Origin: Bacteroidota bacterium
GTDB taxonomy: Bacteria > Bacteroidota > Bacteroidia > AKYH767-A > JAHEYN01
DNA length: 37,740 bases
Assembly: GCA_023251555.1 (NCBI GenBank)
Contig: JAHEYN010000011.1
Location: forward strand, 65,503 to 103,242
Direction: 5' to 3'
The notes beneath the pieces are model-generated. The model had not been told where the DNA came from. It was given only the letters and a program-made list of their open reading frames with translations, and did not search any database. This document shows, one piece after another, positions 24,555 to 33,362 of this stretch. The number at the start of each line of letters is the position of its first letter. Within the stretch, counting starts at the first letter, position 1. The position numbers and the translations under genes are program-made.

Positions 24555-26120
24555 ATGCCGGAACAGCCTTCTCCCGAAAAGAAATTTTTCACAGACTCCG
24601 GCATTGAAATAAAGAGAGTTTATGAGGGGCATAATGATTTTCCGGAGCCGCCGGGAGAACCTCCCTTTACCAGGGGCATCCAGCCTGATATGTACCGCGG
24701 AAAACCATGGACTATGCGCCAGTATGCGGGATTTTCTACCGCAGCCGAATCAAACAAAAGATATAAGTATCTTCTTTCCAAGGGAACTACGGGCTTGTCT
24801 GTGGCTTTTGACTTACCGACCCAGATAGGTTATGATTCGAACCATCCGCTTGCTGAAGGAGAGGTTGGAAAATCCGGTGTGGCTATTGATTCCCTTAGGG
24901 ATATGGAAGTCTTGTTTGACGGGATTGACCTCGGGAAAGTAACCACCTCGATGACAATCAATTCAACGGCTGCTATCCTGCTGGCCATGTATGTTGCCCT
25001 GGCGCGTAAGCAGGGTGTCCCGCTGAAGGAACTTTCCGGCACCATCCAGAATGATATATTGAAAGAATATGCTGCGAGGGGTACATACATATATCCTCCC
25101 CGTCCTTCCATGCGGCTGATAACTGACATTTTTGACTATTGCGGCAAGGCATTGCCGAAGTGGAATTCTATTTCGGTTTCAGGTTATCATATGAGGGAAG
25201 CGGGTTGCACCGCCGTGCAGGAACTTGCTTTTACGCTGTCGAACGGAAAGGCATATTGTAAAGCCGCCATTGACAAGGGTCTTGACATTAATGTGTTTGG
25301 AAGGCGTATCTCTTTCTTTTTCAATGCACACAATAATCTGTTTGAGGAGGTTGCCAAGTTCCGTGCTGCCCGCCGCATGTGGGCAAGGATTACGCAGGAA
25401 CTTGGCGCTACGGATACGCGTGCGCGTATGCTGAGATTTCATACTCAGACCGGAGGTTCAACGCTAACAGCACAGGACCCGCATAATAACATAGTGCGGG
25501 TAACATTGCAGGCGCTTGCTGCTGTTCTTGGCGGAACGCAGTCCCTTCATACCAATGGTTTTGACGAGGCTCTCTCCATTCCCACCGAGCACGCCGCCCT
25601 TCTGGCTCTCCGTACACAGCAGATTATCGCACATGAAAGCGGAGTAACACAGACCGTTGATCCCCTTGGCGGATCGGCTTTCGTGGAAACCCTGACGGAT
25701 GAGATGGAGGAGAAAGCCTGGGAGTATATCCGCAGAATCGACGTGATGGGCGGGAGTGTTTCAGCCATTGAGCAGGGCTTCATCCAGAAAGAAATTGCAA
25801 ACGCGGCATACAAGTACCAGGAGGCTGTACAGTCAGGGGAAAAAGTAGTGGTAGGCCTTAACAGCTATAAACCGGAGGTTTCCCCTCAGGGAGAGATTTT
25901 CAGGGTGGCTGACAATCTTGCGAAGATACAGGCTGAAGCCCTTCAAAGGCTCCGGAGCGAAAGGAGCGGGGAGAGGGTTCAGCAATCCCTGCTGGCGCTT
26001 GAAGTTGCAGCTAAAGTAGACTCCAACCTGATGCCTTTTATATTGGATGCCGTGGAAGCGTATGCAACTATTGGTGAAATAGCTGATGTGATGAGAAAAG
26101 TTTTTGGGGAGTATAAATAG
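24555..26120 (+). CDS. Methylmalonyl-CoA mutase family catalytic chain without B12 domain
   Basis: A 521-residue TIM-barrel acyl-CoA mutase. Typical segments: [20 protein letters not shown] (with the Tyr of QYAGFS expected in methylmalonyl-type enzymes), [98 protein letters not shown]. The protein ends [10 protein letters not shown], where the catalytic part of the human enzyme also ends, so the C-terminal cobalamin-binding domain is absent. A separate small B12-binding subunit should be encoded elsewhere; none is in the window. It probably isomerises methylmalonyl-CoA and succinyl-CoA; a related branched acyl-CoA substrate cannot be excluded. It converges with nhaD with only 9 bp between. 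Confidence 0.92.
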   Translation: MPEQPSPEKKFFTDSGIEIKRVYEGHNDFPEPPGEPPFTRGIQPDMYRGKPWTMRQYAGFSTAAESNKRYKYLLSKGTTGLSVAFDLPTQIGYDSNHPLAEGEVGKSGVAIDSLRDMEVLFDGIDLGKVTTSMTINSTAAILLAMYVALARKQGVPLKELSGTIQNDILKEYAARGTYIYPPRPSMRLITDIFDYCGKALPKWNSISVSGYHMREAGCTAVQELAFTLSNGKAYCKAAIDKGLDINVFGRRISFFFNAHNNLFEEVAKFRAARRMWARITQELGATDTRARMLRFHTQTGGSTLTAQDPHNNIVRVTLQALAAVLGGTQSLHTNGFDEALSIPTEHAALLALRTQQIIAHESGVTQTVDPLGGSAFVETLTDEMEEKAWEYIRRIDVMGGSVSAIEQGFIQKEIANAAYKYQEAVQSGEKVVVGLNSYKPEVSPQGEIFRVADNLAKIQAEALQRLRSERSGERVQQSLLALEVAAKVDSNLMPFILDAVEAYATIGEIADVMRKVFGEYK

Positions 26121-26129
26121 TCCTGCACT

Positions 26130-27389
26130 TCAGCCGAACAGGTAAAACAGTAGCAGGTATGCTGCCAGGCCCCCAAAATAACCGATAAGTGCTGTCAGCG
26201 TTATTTTTCGCAGGTACCAGAAAAAATTGATTTTTTCCATTCCCATAACCACTACTCCTGCTGCAGAGCCAATGATAAGGCAGCTTCCTCCTGTCCCTAG
26301 GGTGTAGGCAAGGAGTTCCCATAGTTTTGAGTCGGGAGGGAAGGTCGACAGGGGATACATCGCCATTGCGGCGGCAGTGAGAGGGACATTATCTACCACT
26401 GCCGATAAAAGACCAAGCATGGATGCAATAATGTCTTTGTTTCCGGTAAGCCGGTTCAGGCCGTCCGCCATGCTGTGGAGAATTCCTGAAGAATCCAGTG
26501 CGGCAACGGCGAGCAGGATACCGAGAAAAAACAAAACACCGGGGTGATCGATTTTTGTCAGGGCATGCGTAATCCGGAGGTGCTGCCTGTTTTCATGCCG
26601 GTGGTGAATCGTCTCCGTTATCACCCACATTATCCCGAGAGCGGAAAGAATCCCTAAGTAAGGAGGAAGATGTGTAATTGTTTTAAAAATGGGCACAGAG
26701 AGAAGAAGTGCAAGCCCGGTGAAAAAAACCAGGCGGGAGTGAGGCTCCTTTTTTTCCGGATCAGCAGCAGGGACAGGTGTATTCTCTTTCCTGATAAACA
26801 GCGACTGCCAGGCAAGGGGTAGTATCAGGCTCACCATCGAAGGGAGAAAAAGTCTCCTTACAATATTCACTCCTGTTACCTGTCCTCCCATCCAGAGCAT
26901 GGTGGTGGTAACGTCTCCGATGGGGCTCCATGCCCCTCCGGCGTTGGCTGCTATGACAATGATGCCTGCAAAGACCATGCGTTCATTTCTTTCGCGGATA
27001 AGTTTTCTCACGAGACTTACCATCACTATAGCGGTAGTGAGATTATCAAGTGCTGCGGAAAGGAAAAAGGTGATGAAGCCTGTCACCCATAAAAGTTTTC
27101 TTTTGTTTGCTGTACGGATAAGATCTGAGACTACTGAAAATCCGTTGTGGACACTGATCAGTTCCACTATGGCCATTGCCCCGAGGAGAAAGAAAATGAT
27201 ACCTGCTATTCCCGAAAGATGTCCCTGTAATTCAGCAAGCGCAAATTCTCCTCCTGCAGAAATCCCGTATAGCACCCAGCACCCGGCGGCAAGGAGGAGT
27301 GCAATAGCGGATTTATTCAGCTTCAGCGGATGTTCAAGGGCGATCAGTGTGTAGCCTGCGATGAAGAAGATGGAAATCCAGAGGTTCAT
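26130..27389 (-). CDS. nhaD: NhaD-type Na+/H+ antiporter
   Basis: A 419-residue membrane protein of the ion-transporter (IT) superfamily, with about eleven to twelve hydrophobic segments. NhaD-like stretches are visible: FITFFLSAALDNLTTAIVMVSLVRKLI (about 105-131) and IIVIAANAGGAWSPIGDVTT (about 143-162), which together carry the Asn/Asp/Thr-rich ion path, and a second-half repeat SAVVDNVPLTAAAMAMYPL. It would export Na+ in exchange for H+ across the inner membrane. It lies 68 bp after lumazine synthase on the same strand and may be cotranscribed with it. Confidence 0.92.
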   Translation of the reverse strand: MNLWISIFFIAGYTLIALEHPLKLNKSAIALLLAAGCWVLYGISAGGEFALAELQGHLSGIAGIIFFLLGAMAIVELISVHNGFSVVSDLIRTANKRKLLWVTGFITFFLSAALDNLTTAIVMVSLVRKLIRERNERMVFAGIIVIAANAGGAWSPIGDVTTTMLWMGGQVTGVNIVRRLFLPSMVSLILPLAWQSLFIRKENTPVPAADPEKKEPHSRLVFFTGLALLLSVPIFKTITHLPPYLGILSALGIMWVITETIHHRHENRQHLRITHALTKIDHPGVLFFLGILLAVAALDSSGILHSMADGLNRLTGNKDIIASMLGLLSAVVDNVPLTAAAMAMYPLSTFPPDSKLWELLAYTLGTGGSCLIIGSAAGVVVMGMEKINFFWYLRKITLTALIGYFGGLAAYLLLFYLFG

Positions 27390-27457
27390 TGTAAATATTC
27401 TGCGAATGTTGAATAGTTAAAGGTAAAAAAATCAGCCACTACCTCACAATAACGTTT

Positions 27458-27937
27458 CTATTGCTTAAAAGCCAGCATAGCGAGAGCGGCTGTGGCGGCT
27501 TCGGCGCCTTTGTTCCCGTATTTTCCACCGGATCTTGCTTTGGCCTGTGCAAGATTTCCTGTAGTCAGCACCCCGAAGATAAAAGGTTTGGCATAATCAA
27601 GATTAAGACGCATGATACCTTCTGCAACCGCATGGGAAATATAATCCGCATGCTTTGTTTCTCCTTCAATGATACACCCGAGGCAGATCACGGCATCAGC
27701 TTTATCTTCAAGAAGCTTTGCTCCAAGCGGGAGTTCGAAGCTTCCCGGGACATTTTTACGTAAAATATTCCGGGAGGAAATGCCGGCATCCGTCAGGGTA
27801 TCTTTTGCACCCCTGAAAAGAACTTCTGTGATTTCAGGGTGCCAGGAGGAAACCACTATGGCTATACGGATTTCTGAAGTATTCGGTAAAAAAACGGCTT
27901 TAGCGGGTTCAGCAGTTTTTCTTTTTTTGTAAGACAC
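27458..27937 (-). CDS. ribH: 6,7-dimethyl-8-ribityllumazine synthase
   Basis: Condenses 3,4-dihydroxy-2-butanone 4-phosphate with a ribityl-aminopyrimidine, the penultimate step of riboflavin synthesis. Motifs: IAIVVSSWHPEITEVLFRGA, NVPGSFELPLGAKLL, ICLGCIIEGETKHADYIS with the catalytic His region, PFIFGVLTTGNLAQA, and RSGGKYGNKGAEAATAAL. I propose the GTG at 27937 (VSYKKRKTAEP), giving 159 residues, the normal family length, and placing the start 10 bp after the stop of the upstream TPR gene. The only upstream in-frame ATGs (28081, 28024, 28015) lie inside that gene and would give 188-207 residues with an atypical N-terminus. The gene is also called ribE in some species. Confidence 0.92.
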   Translation of the reverse strand: MSYKKRKTAEPAKAVFLPNTSEIRIAIVVSSWHPEITEVLFRGAKDTLTDAGISSRNILRKNVPGSFELPLGAKLLEDKADAVICLGCIIEGETKHADYISHAVAEGIMRLNLDYAKPFIFGVLTTGNLAQAKARSGGKYGNKGAEAATAALAMLAFKQ

Positions 27938-27947
27938 AGTACAGGAG

Positions 27948-28625
27948 TTACTTTGCCTGAACTTTAGCCCGGGCAATAAACCTGTCAATATCTTTCCCTT
28001 CTGCAGAGGCTGCATAAGCGGCATGGATGCGCTCGTATGCCGAGATGGCGTCTTTGTATTTACCTGCTCCTTCGCAGGCAAGGCCGGCTTTCATGAGAAA
28101 AACCGGTGTTGTGAATTCATTATCACGTTGGTTGGCAGCCTTGAGGTAATACGAAATAGCTTCATCGGTTCTGTTAAGTTCCATGCAGGCATCTCCTATT
28201 GCACCGGTGGCAAGGGGCGCGGTGATCTCATCTTCTCCCGAATACGCTTTCAGGGTTTCGATGGCTTTTTCAAAAGCACCTGTTTTCAGGTAACAGATTC
28301 CAAGGTAGTAATGTGCAAGATTGGCAGCCTTTGTTATACCGTACTGTTTGATGATCTCCTCGAAGCCCAGGTAATTTCCATCCCCTGTTGCCGCGAGTTT
28401 CAGAGAATCCATTTCGAAATAGCGCTCTGCCACAAACATCTGTGACTGAGCCTCCTTTTCCTGGGGTTCGAGAATGAATTTCTTATAGCCGAAATAGCCG
28501 CCGACGAGCACCACCAGTGCTCCTGCAACTATTGAAAGAGTCTTTTTGTTTTTTTCAATGAAAACCTCTGTCTTGCTGAAGGTCTCGGCAATGTCAAGGG
28601 GCTTTTCTTCTGTTTCGGATGACAT
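27948..28625 (-). CDS. Membrane-anchored TPR protein
   Basis: A 225-residue protein with a cytoplasmic N-terminus, one membrane segment (about 30-47, LSIVAGALVVLVGGYFGYKK) and a periplasmic TPR-like part (about 60-220: NLAHYYLGICYLKTGAFEKAI, ATGAIGDACMELNRTDEAIS, FLMKAGLACEGAGKYKDAIS). The layout resembles YfgM-type proteins, periplasmic chaperone partners of the Sec translocon; that is an analogy only. It is the first gene of a run into lumazine synthase. Its promoter candidate is TACTTTTG on the minus strand at 28652-28645, a perfect TAnnTTTG match 20 bp before the ATG. Confidence 0.85.
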   Translation of the reverse strand: MSSETEEKPLDIAETFSKTEVFIEKNKKTLSIVAGALVVLVGGYFGYKKFILEPQEKEAQSQMFVAERYFEMDSLKLAATGDGNYLGFEEIIKQYGITKAANLAHYYLGICYLKTGAFEKAIETLKAYSGEDEITAPLATGAIGDACMELNRTDEAISYYLKAANQRDNEFTTPVFLMKAGLACEGAGKYKDAISAYERIHAAYAASAEGKDIDRFIARAKVQAK

Positions 28626-28644
28626 GATTATTTAATTTGAAACG

Positions 28645-28652
28645 CAAAAGTA
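28645..28652 (-). promoter_or_regulatory. -7 box TACTTTTG for the TPR-ribH run
   Basis: A perfect match to TAnnTTTG on the minus strand, 20 bp before the ATG at 28625, the same spacing as for the wzz-like gene. Confidence 0.5.
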
Positions 28653-28699
28653 ATAAAACTCGGCGTTTCATGAAATTTCTTATGTTCCAGTTTAGTTTC

Positions 28700-28707
28700 T
28701 ATCTTTT
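28700..28707 (+). promoter_or_regulatory. Possible -7 box (TATCTTTT) for the A1-B1-A2-B2 operon
   Basis: TATCTTTT matches TAnnTTTG in seven of eight positions and lies 40 bp before the A1 ATG. It is the only candidate found upstream of the four-gene run, whose genes overlap or are 9 bp apart. Confidence 0.35.
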
Positions 28708-28746
28708 TATTAAATTTATAACCTAAAACATCCCTGACATCCTACT

Positions 28747-30129
28747 ATGTATTTGAATTACCGGGGGCTTGCCTTTTTAATTTCTCTTTCGTTCACGCTG
28801 CTTCCGTGCATGATTCAGCCGGTATTCTCCCAGGAAGACCACCTCTACCTCGAGATGAGCTTTGCCATTAAAAAAGACAAGAAACCTCTTGAGGGGGCGG
28901 AGATCACAGTTTATAAAGGCAGTGAATTTTTTAAAACAATCACTACCAATAAAACCGGCAGGTTTACTGTTCAGCTTCCGCTAAACGGGGACTTCCTCGT
29001 GGTTGTTTCCAGGGCGGGTTGTATCTCCAAGAAGCTGAGTGTTGAAACAAAGGTCCCCGGCAGGAAAGAAGATAAGGATATTGTATGGATTTATCCTACT
29101 GTCGGTGCTTATACTATGGAACTGTATGAAAAAGTAGAGGCTGTTGCAGGGGGCGAAATTCTTGATAAGCCGGTCGCGAAAATCAATTTTAATGATGATT
29201 TCGGCGACTTTGACTTTGATACCAAATACGCACAGGACCTGAAAGCCGAAATATCAAGGCTAAGTGCGGAGGCAAAGAAAAAACTGATTGAAGAGGCGGA
29301 AAAGAAAGCAAGGGAGGCACAGGTGGAAGCCAAGCGCGAGGCTCTCGGCATTTTGAATGATGTTGCCGAGCAGAAAGCAAAAAAGGCTGACGAGCGCCTT
29401 GTTTCCGAGAATGAGCTGAAAGCCATGCTTCAGTCGAAAGAACTTGCATATGCACATATTGACACGGCGGCTATGTACAGAGCCATTGCCCTCTACCTGG
29501 GCCGTAATCACCAGGAGGGATCAATATCTTCCCCTGATCTCCTGGCCAGGCAGCTTGAAAATATTCACATAACTTTTAAGATGAATCCTGAAACCGGTAA
29601 GCTTGATCTCTTTCTTAACGGGGAAAATGTGCAGGATGATCTGAACAGTATGACTCCGGCTCTGCTTGATCTGGCAAAGAAACTTGCAAGTTCAGAGGAT
29701 GTAAGGGAGAAGGTGAAAGAGGTGCGTGAAAAAGCAGTTGCCGAATATGCAGCCCGCCTTGCTTCTGACAGCGCTCTCCTTATGCCTGAAAAGATATTCA
29801 AGCCTGCCCCGGATACACTTGCGGCCGGAAAAGAAAAAAGATCAGATTCTCCCGCAGACAAAGACACTCTTCCTCCTCCCGGAAAAATTCAGAAGCCTGA
29901 GGTATATTCCGAAGGTGAAACGGAAGAAATCAATACCTTCTTCTCATCACTCCATCTTCTCCGGAAGGAAGCCAACAGTGCAGCAAAAGAGAGGATAAAG
30001 AAGGATGAATTTCCGGAGAAACATACCGTTACCAACCATGAAATTAAATTCGGCGCTATTGGTGAAAATCATGTTACCAGAATGCTTAGTGCTATACTGG
30101 AAGTTGAAAATTCAAGGACTAAAAAATGA
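28747..30129 (+). CDS. Secreted Ig-like/coiled-coil protein with cytidylate-kinase-like segment (A1)
   Basis: A 460-residue protein with a signal peptide (about 1-28, cleavage near VFSQ). Residues 33-120 form a carboxypeptidase-regulatory/Ig-like domain (KPLEGAEITVYKGSEFFKTI, GRFTVQLPLNGDFLVVVS). A conserved joint follows (GGEILDKPVAKINFNDDFGD, 135-154), then a Lys/Glu/Ala-rich coiled coil (about 165-228). Residues 233-330 look like the CMP-binding part of cytidylate kinase: YAHIDTAAMYRAIALYLGRN, then ENIHITFKMNPETGKLDLFL, NGENV, VREKVKEVREK. The P-loop and DGRDIGT motif of the enzyme are absent, so kinase activity is not expected. The tail (HVTRMLSAILEVENSRTKK) matches the end of A2. It overlaps B1 by 4 bp (ATGA). 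Likely periplasmic or surface; possibly a partner of sensor B1. Confidence 0.85.
   Translation: MYLNYRGLAFLISLSFTLLPCMIQPVFSQEDHLYLEMSFAIKKDKKPLEGAEITVYKGSEFFKTITTNKTGRFTVQLPLNGDFLVVVSRAGCISKKLSVETKVPGRKEDKDIVWIYPTVGAYTMELYEKVEAVAGGEILDKPVAKINFNDDFGDFDFDTKYAQDLKAEISRLSAEAKKKLIEEAEKKAREAQVEAKREALGILNDVAEQKAKKADERLVSENELKAMLQSKELAYAHIDTAAMYRAIALYLGRNHQEGSISSPDLLARQLENIHITFKMNPETGKLDLFLNGENVQDDLNSMTPALLDLAKKLASSEDVREKVKEVREKAVAEYAARLASDSALLMPEKIFKPAPDTLAAGKEKRSDSPADKDTLPPPGKIQKPEVYSEGETEEINTFFSSLHLLRKEANSAAKERIKKDEFPEKHTVTNHEIKFGAIGENHVTRMLSAILEVENSRTKK
29443..29736 (+). other. Cytidylate-kinase-like segment inside A1
   Basis: Codons 233-330 of A1. Signature matches to Cmk, from memory of the family: IDTGAMYRA (here IDTAAMYRA), IxITFxxNPETGK, LNGENVxD, and a VREK...REK helix in place of VRxxxVxxQQ. 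In Cmk these lie directly after the P-loop and before DGRDIGT; neither flanking motif is present here. The paralog A2 has no equivalent, so the segment was gained by A1 or lost by A2. Confidence 0.7.
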
Positions 30130-33100
30130 AGCTCATGAAAAAAAATCTGCGCAGATTGTCATCTTTCAGCCTGTTCTTCCTGCTTCAGTTTTATGCCGCG
30201 GCACAGGGAAGGGGATATTCCTACTTCGGAGTGGAGCACGGCCTTCCGCAGTCGAGCATATACAGCCTTGTGCAGGACATGGACGGCAATCTCTGGGCCG
30301 GCACCATGGGCGGGCTTGCGAAGTATAACGGGCAGGGCTTTACTGTTTATACAAAAAGGGATGGCCTGGCAGAAAACTGGATCACATCGTCCCTTTCTGA
30401 CAGCAAGGGAAATATCTGGTTCGGCCACTGGGCGGGAGGACTTTCGAAGTATGATTATGAAAAGAAAAAAATTGAGCCGGTTACGCTCATAAACAGGACA
30501 GCCCTGAAATCCATTCTTTGTATTCTTGAAGGAACCGATGGTTCTCTCTGGCTTGGCACTGATGGAAACGGCATCCTGCACGTAAATACGTCAACGCTTG
30601 TTACCGAAGCTTTTGATTCTGCAGGCAGCCTGGGAGCAAACAAAGTATATACAATCATTAAAGATGCCAGGGGAAGGCTATGGGCGGGAACAGAGTCAGG
30701 TATTGCGTTTCTTGAACCTGGAAGCAGTTCCTGGGAAAAAATTACTGTCAAAGGTCTGAAAGACGAAGTTTCTTCCCTGCTCGAGGGAAATGACGGCAAT
30801 ATATGGGCAGGGACAAAATCCAGCGGGATCTTTGTCTACAGCCCGGCCTCGGAATCCATCACCAGGAAATATACGGAAAAGGACAGCCTGCCTGCATTTC
30901 CCGTGAACCTTCTTTTTACTGATGCCGAAAAAAATATATGGGCAGGAACATACGGCGGAGGCCTCGCGCTTTTCCTTCCCGGCGATGATGTTGTCAAAGA
31001 TGCAAAGAAGAAGGGTAAAAAAGACAGCCGGCATTTCAGGGTTTATTCTACAAGAATAGGCCTCAGCAATAATAAAATACTTTCACTGTTACAGGACAGG
31101 GAAAAAAATATCTGGATAGGAACCAACGTGGGGCTTAACCAGTTTTCTCCTTCTCACTTCGATGTGTACGGTCTTCCTGAAGGCCTCTCAAATGACCTGG
31201 TATGGTCTGTGGCCCAGGATAAAGAAAATAATTTCTGGCTGGGAACAGAGGGCGGGCTGATACGTTTTATCCCCGGAAAGGGAAACGAAGAATCTTCCTT
31301 TAAAAAATTTATTACGGCAAAGTCCTATACCAATGCGGTATTCATTGACAGCAAAGGGATGATATGGGTGAGCAACTGGGGCGAAGGAGTTAGCCTCCTT
31401 GACCCCGGCACTTCAAAAATTAAAAGGTTTACAAAGAAAGAAGGCCTGCCCACTAATGATGTATATGCCATTGCGGAGGATAAGGATGGGAATATCTGGT
31501 TTGGCACGGATAAAGGCGGGGTGGCAAAATACGACCCGCATGCTTCTAAATCGAAATTTAGAATTTTTGATATCAAAGATGGTTTCAGGAGCAACCGTGT
31601 GTTCACCATTTTCTCCGATGCAGGAGGCCGCCTCTGGTTCGGAACACTTGGTGGCTACCTCACTGTTTATGACGGCACTTCCTTTAAAACACTCGACGAT
31701 AAGGCCGGCCTGAAAAACCAGTTCATAATATCCCTTACCGGTGATAAGAAGGGAAATCTCTGGATTGGAACTTATGGCGGAGGCCTTTATGAATACGACG
31801 GAAAAGTTTTCCAGCAATATGACATTGCCGACGGAACCAGTTCAAATTCCGCCTATTCTCTCGCTTCCGATGATGAGGATAACCTCTGGATAGGTGCCAA
31901 TATGGGTGTGGATAAATTTATTCATAACGGGGAATACAGGTTCATTCATTTCAGTAAAGACGAGGGTTTTGGAGGCATTGAGGCGAATCCCAATGCTGTA
32001 TGCATGGATAATAAAGGGGATATCTGGTTCGGTACCATCCTCGGGGCTGTCAGGTATAAGGGAAAAAATGATCGCCTCAACAATGCGGAAGCTGTCACGC
32101 AGATCACTTCGGTGCAGCTCTTCTATAAAGACAGCATGATTCCCCAGGGCTCTGCTCTCAGCTACAGCCAGAACCACCTTACCTTCAGGTTTGTCGGCAT
32201 AAGCCTGACCAACCCGAAGAAAGTCCGCTACCAGTATATGATGAAAGGAGTTGATAAGGATTGGTCCCCCCTGCACACCGAAAGTTATGCATCCTATCCC
32301 GACCTTTCCCCGGGAACATACACCTTCCTCCTGCGCTCTGCCAACAATGACGGGGTATGGAACAAAGAACCCGTTACATTCTCCTTTATCATTACCCCTC
32401 CATTTTGGAAGACCAGGACATTTTATGTGCTTTTGGCCCTTGTCCTGCTTGCATCCGGATACGGGGTTGTTCAGCTGAGACTAAGGAAGATCAGGAAAGA
32501 GAAGATGGTTCTTGAGCAGAAGGTGAAGGAGCGCACGGAAGAGATTGCTATCAAGAATATGCAGCTCGAAGAGAAAAACAAGGATATCACCGACAGTATC
32601 AATTATGCTAAACGAATACAGGATGCCATACTTCCCCTCAGGGAGGAAATTGTGAAGGTACTCCCTGATTCTTTTATCCTTTATAAGCCCCGTGATATTG
32701 TGAGCGGCGATTTTTACTGGTATTTTCACCAGGAAAATAAAATCCTGATAGCCGCTGTGGATTGCACCGGTCATGGTGTTCCCGGAGCTTTCATGTCAAT
32801 GATCGGGAATGAAATACTCAACCATATTGTTATTGAAAAGAGAATCACTGACCCTGCGGAAATTCTCAACAACCTCCACGAAGGAGTAAGAGTAGCTCTC
32901 CGCCAGGGTGCCGGTTCCGCCGAGGCAAGAGATGGAATGGACATTTCTCTTTGTGCCATTGATAAGGAAAGGAATACCGTGAGCTATGCCGGTGCCAACC
33001 GTCCGCTCTGGATCCTCAGGCCTGATCGAAGCAACGGGCAAACCCATTATCAGCTGACAGAAGTAAAAGGCGATAAATTTCCAATCGGCGGGATACAGAC

Positions 33101-33362
33101 GGAAGAACGGAGATTTTTCCGGTCCAACAGTATCAGCATTTCACCGGGCGACAGCATTTATCTTTTCACAGATGGATTTGCCGACCAGTTCGGAGGAGAG
33201 AAGGGAAAAAAGTTTATGGCCAAACGGTTCCAGCAAACGCTTGCAGATGCACAGCAAATGAGCATGAAGGAACAGGCATCCTTCCTGGAAAATTCTATCG
33301 TGGAATGGAAGGGCGGCCTGGAACAGGTGGATGATATTCTTGTAATAGGCGTACGTTTCTGA
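30126..33362 (+). CDS. Transmembrane propeller sensor with SpoIIE/PP2C phosphatase output (B1)
   Basis: A 1078-residue protein. The signal peptide (about 1-27) is followed by some thirteen to fourteen two-component-regulator propeller repeats (about 30-650; DxxGNLWxGTxGGLxKYNGQGFTVYTKRDGL) building two periplasmic propellers. Next come a Y_Y_Y domain (about 700-760, YQYMMKGVDKDWSPL), a membrane helix (about 763-783), a coiled coil ending in KDITDSINYAKRIQDAILP, and a SpoIIE-type PP2C phosphatase (about 846-1078). Metal and catalytic motifs are intact: SGDFYW, DCTGHGVPGAFMSM (from 879), DGMDISL, LFTDGFADQ and a final VDDIL. Instead of the histidine kinase of hybrid two-component systems, the output is a Ser/Thr phosphatase that would act on an anti-sigma antagonist or similar. 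It overlaps A1 by 4 bp and A2 by 1 bp. Confidence 0.93.
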   Translation: MKLMKKNLRRLSSFSLFFLLQFYAAAQGRGYSYFGVEHGLPQSSIYSLVQDMDGNLWAGTMGGLAKYNGQGFTVYTKRDGLAENWITSSLSDSKGNIWFGHWAGGLSKYDYEKKKIEPVTLINRTALKSILCILEGTDGSLWLGTDGNGILHVNTSTLVTEAFDSAGSLGANKVYTIIKDARGRLWAGTESGIAFLEPGSSSWEKITVKGLKDEVSSLLEGNDGNIWAGTKSSGIFVYSPASESITRKYTEKDSLPAFPVNLLFTDAEKNIWAGTYGGGLALFLPGDDVVKDAKKKGKKDSRHFRVYSTRIGLSNNKILSLLQDREKNIWIGTNVGLNQFSPSHFDVYGLPEGLSNDLVWSVAQDKENNFWLGTEGGLIRFIPGKGNEESSFKKFITAKSYTNAVFIDSKGMIWVSNWGEGVSLLDPGTSKIKRFTKKEGLPTNDVYAIAEDKDGNIWFGTDKGGVAKYDPHASKSKFRIFDIKDGFRSNRVFTIFSDAGGRLWFGTLGGYLTVYDGTSFKTLDDKAGLKNQFIISLTGDKKGNLWIGTYGGGLYEYDGKVFQQYDIADGTSSNSAYSLASDDEDNLWIGANMGVDKFIHNGEYRFIHFSKDEGFGGIEANPNAVCMDNKGDIWFGTILGAVRYKGKNDRLNNAEAVTQITSVQLFYKDSMIPQGSALSYSQNHLTFRFVGISLTNPKKVRYQYMMKGVDKDWSPLHTESYASYPDLSPGTYTFLLRSANNDGVWNKEPVTFSFIITPPFWKTRTFYVLLALVLLASGYGVVQLRLRKIRKEKMVLEQKVKERTEEIAIKNMQLEEKNKDITDSINYAKRIQDAILPLREEIVKVLPDSFILYKPRDIVSGDFYWYFHQENKILIAAVDCTGHGVPGAFMSMIGNEILNHIVIEKRITDPAEILNNLHEGVRVALRQGAGSAEARDGMDISLCAIDKERNTVSYAGANRPLWILRPDRSNGQTHYQLTEVKGDKFPIGGIQTEERRFFRSNSISISPGDSIYLFTDGFADQFGGEKGKKFMAKRFQQTLADAQQMSMKEQASFLENSIVEWKGGLEQVDDILVIGVRF

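Noticed and set aside
28015-28081. ATG starts for lumazine synthase
   Set aside because: They would overlap the upstream TPR gene by 67 bp or more and give an N-terminal extension unlike the family; the GTG at 27937 fits length and spacing.
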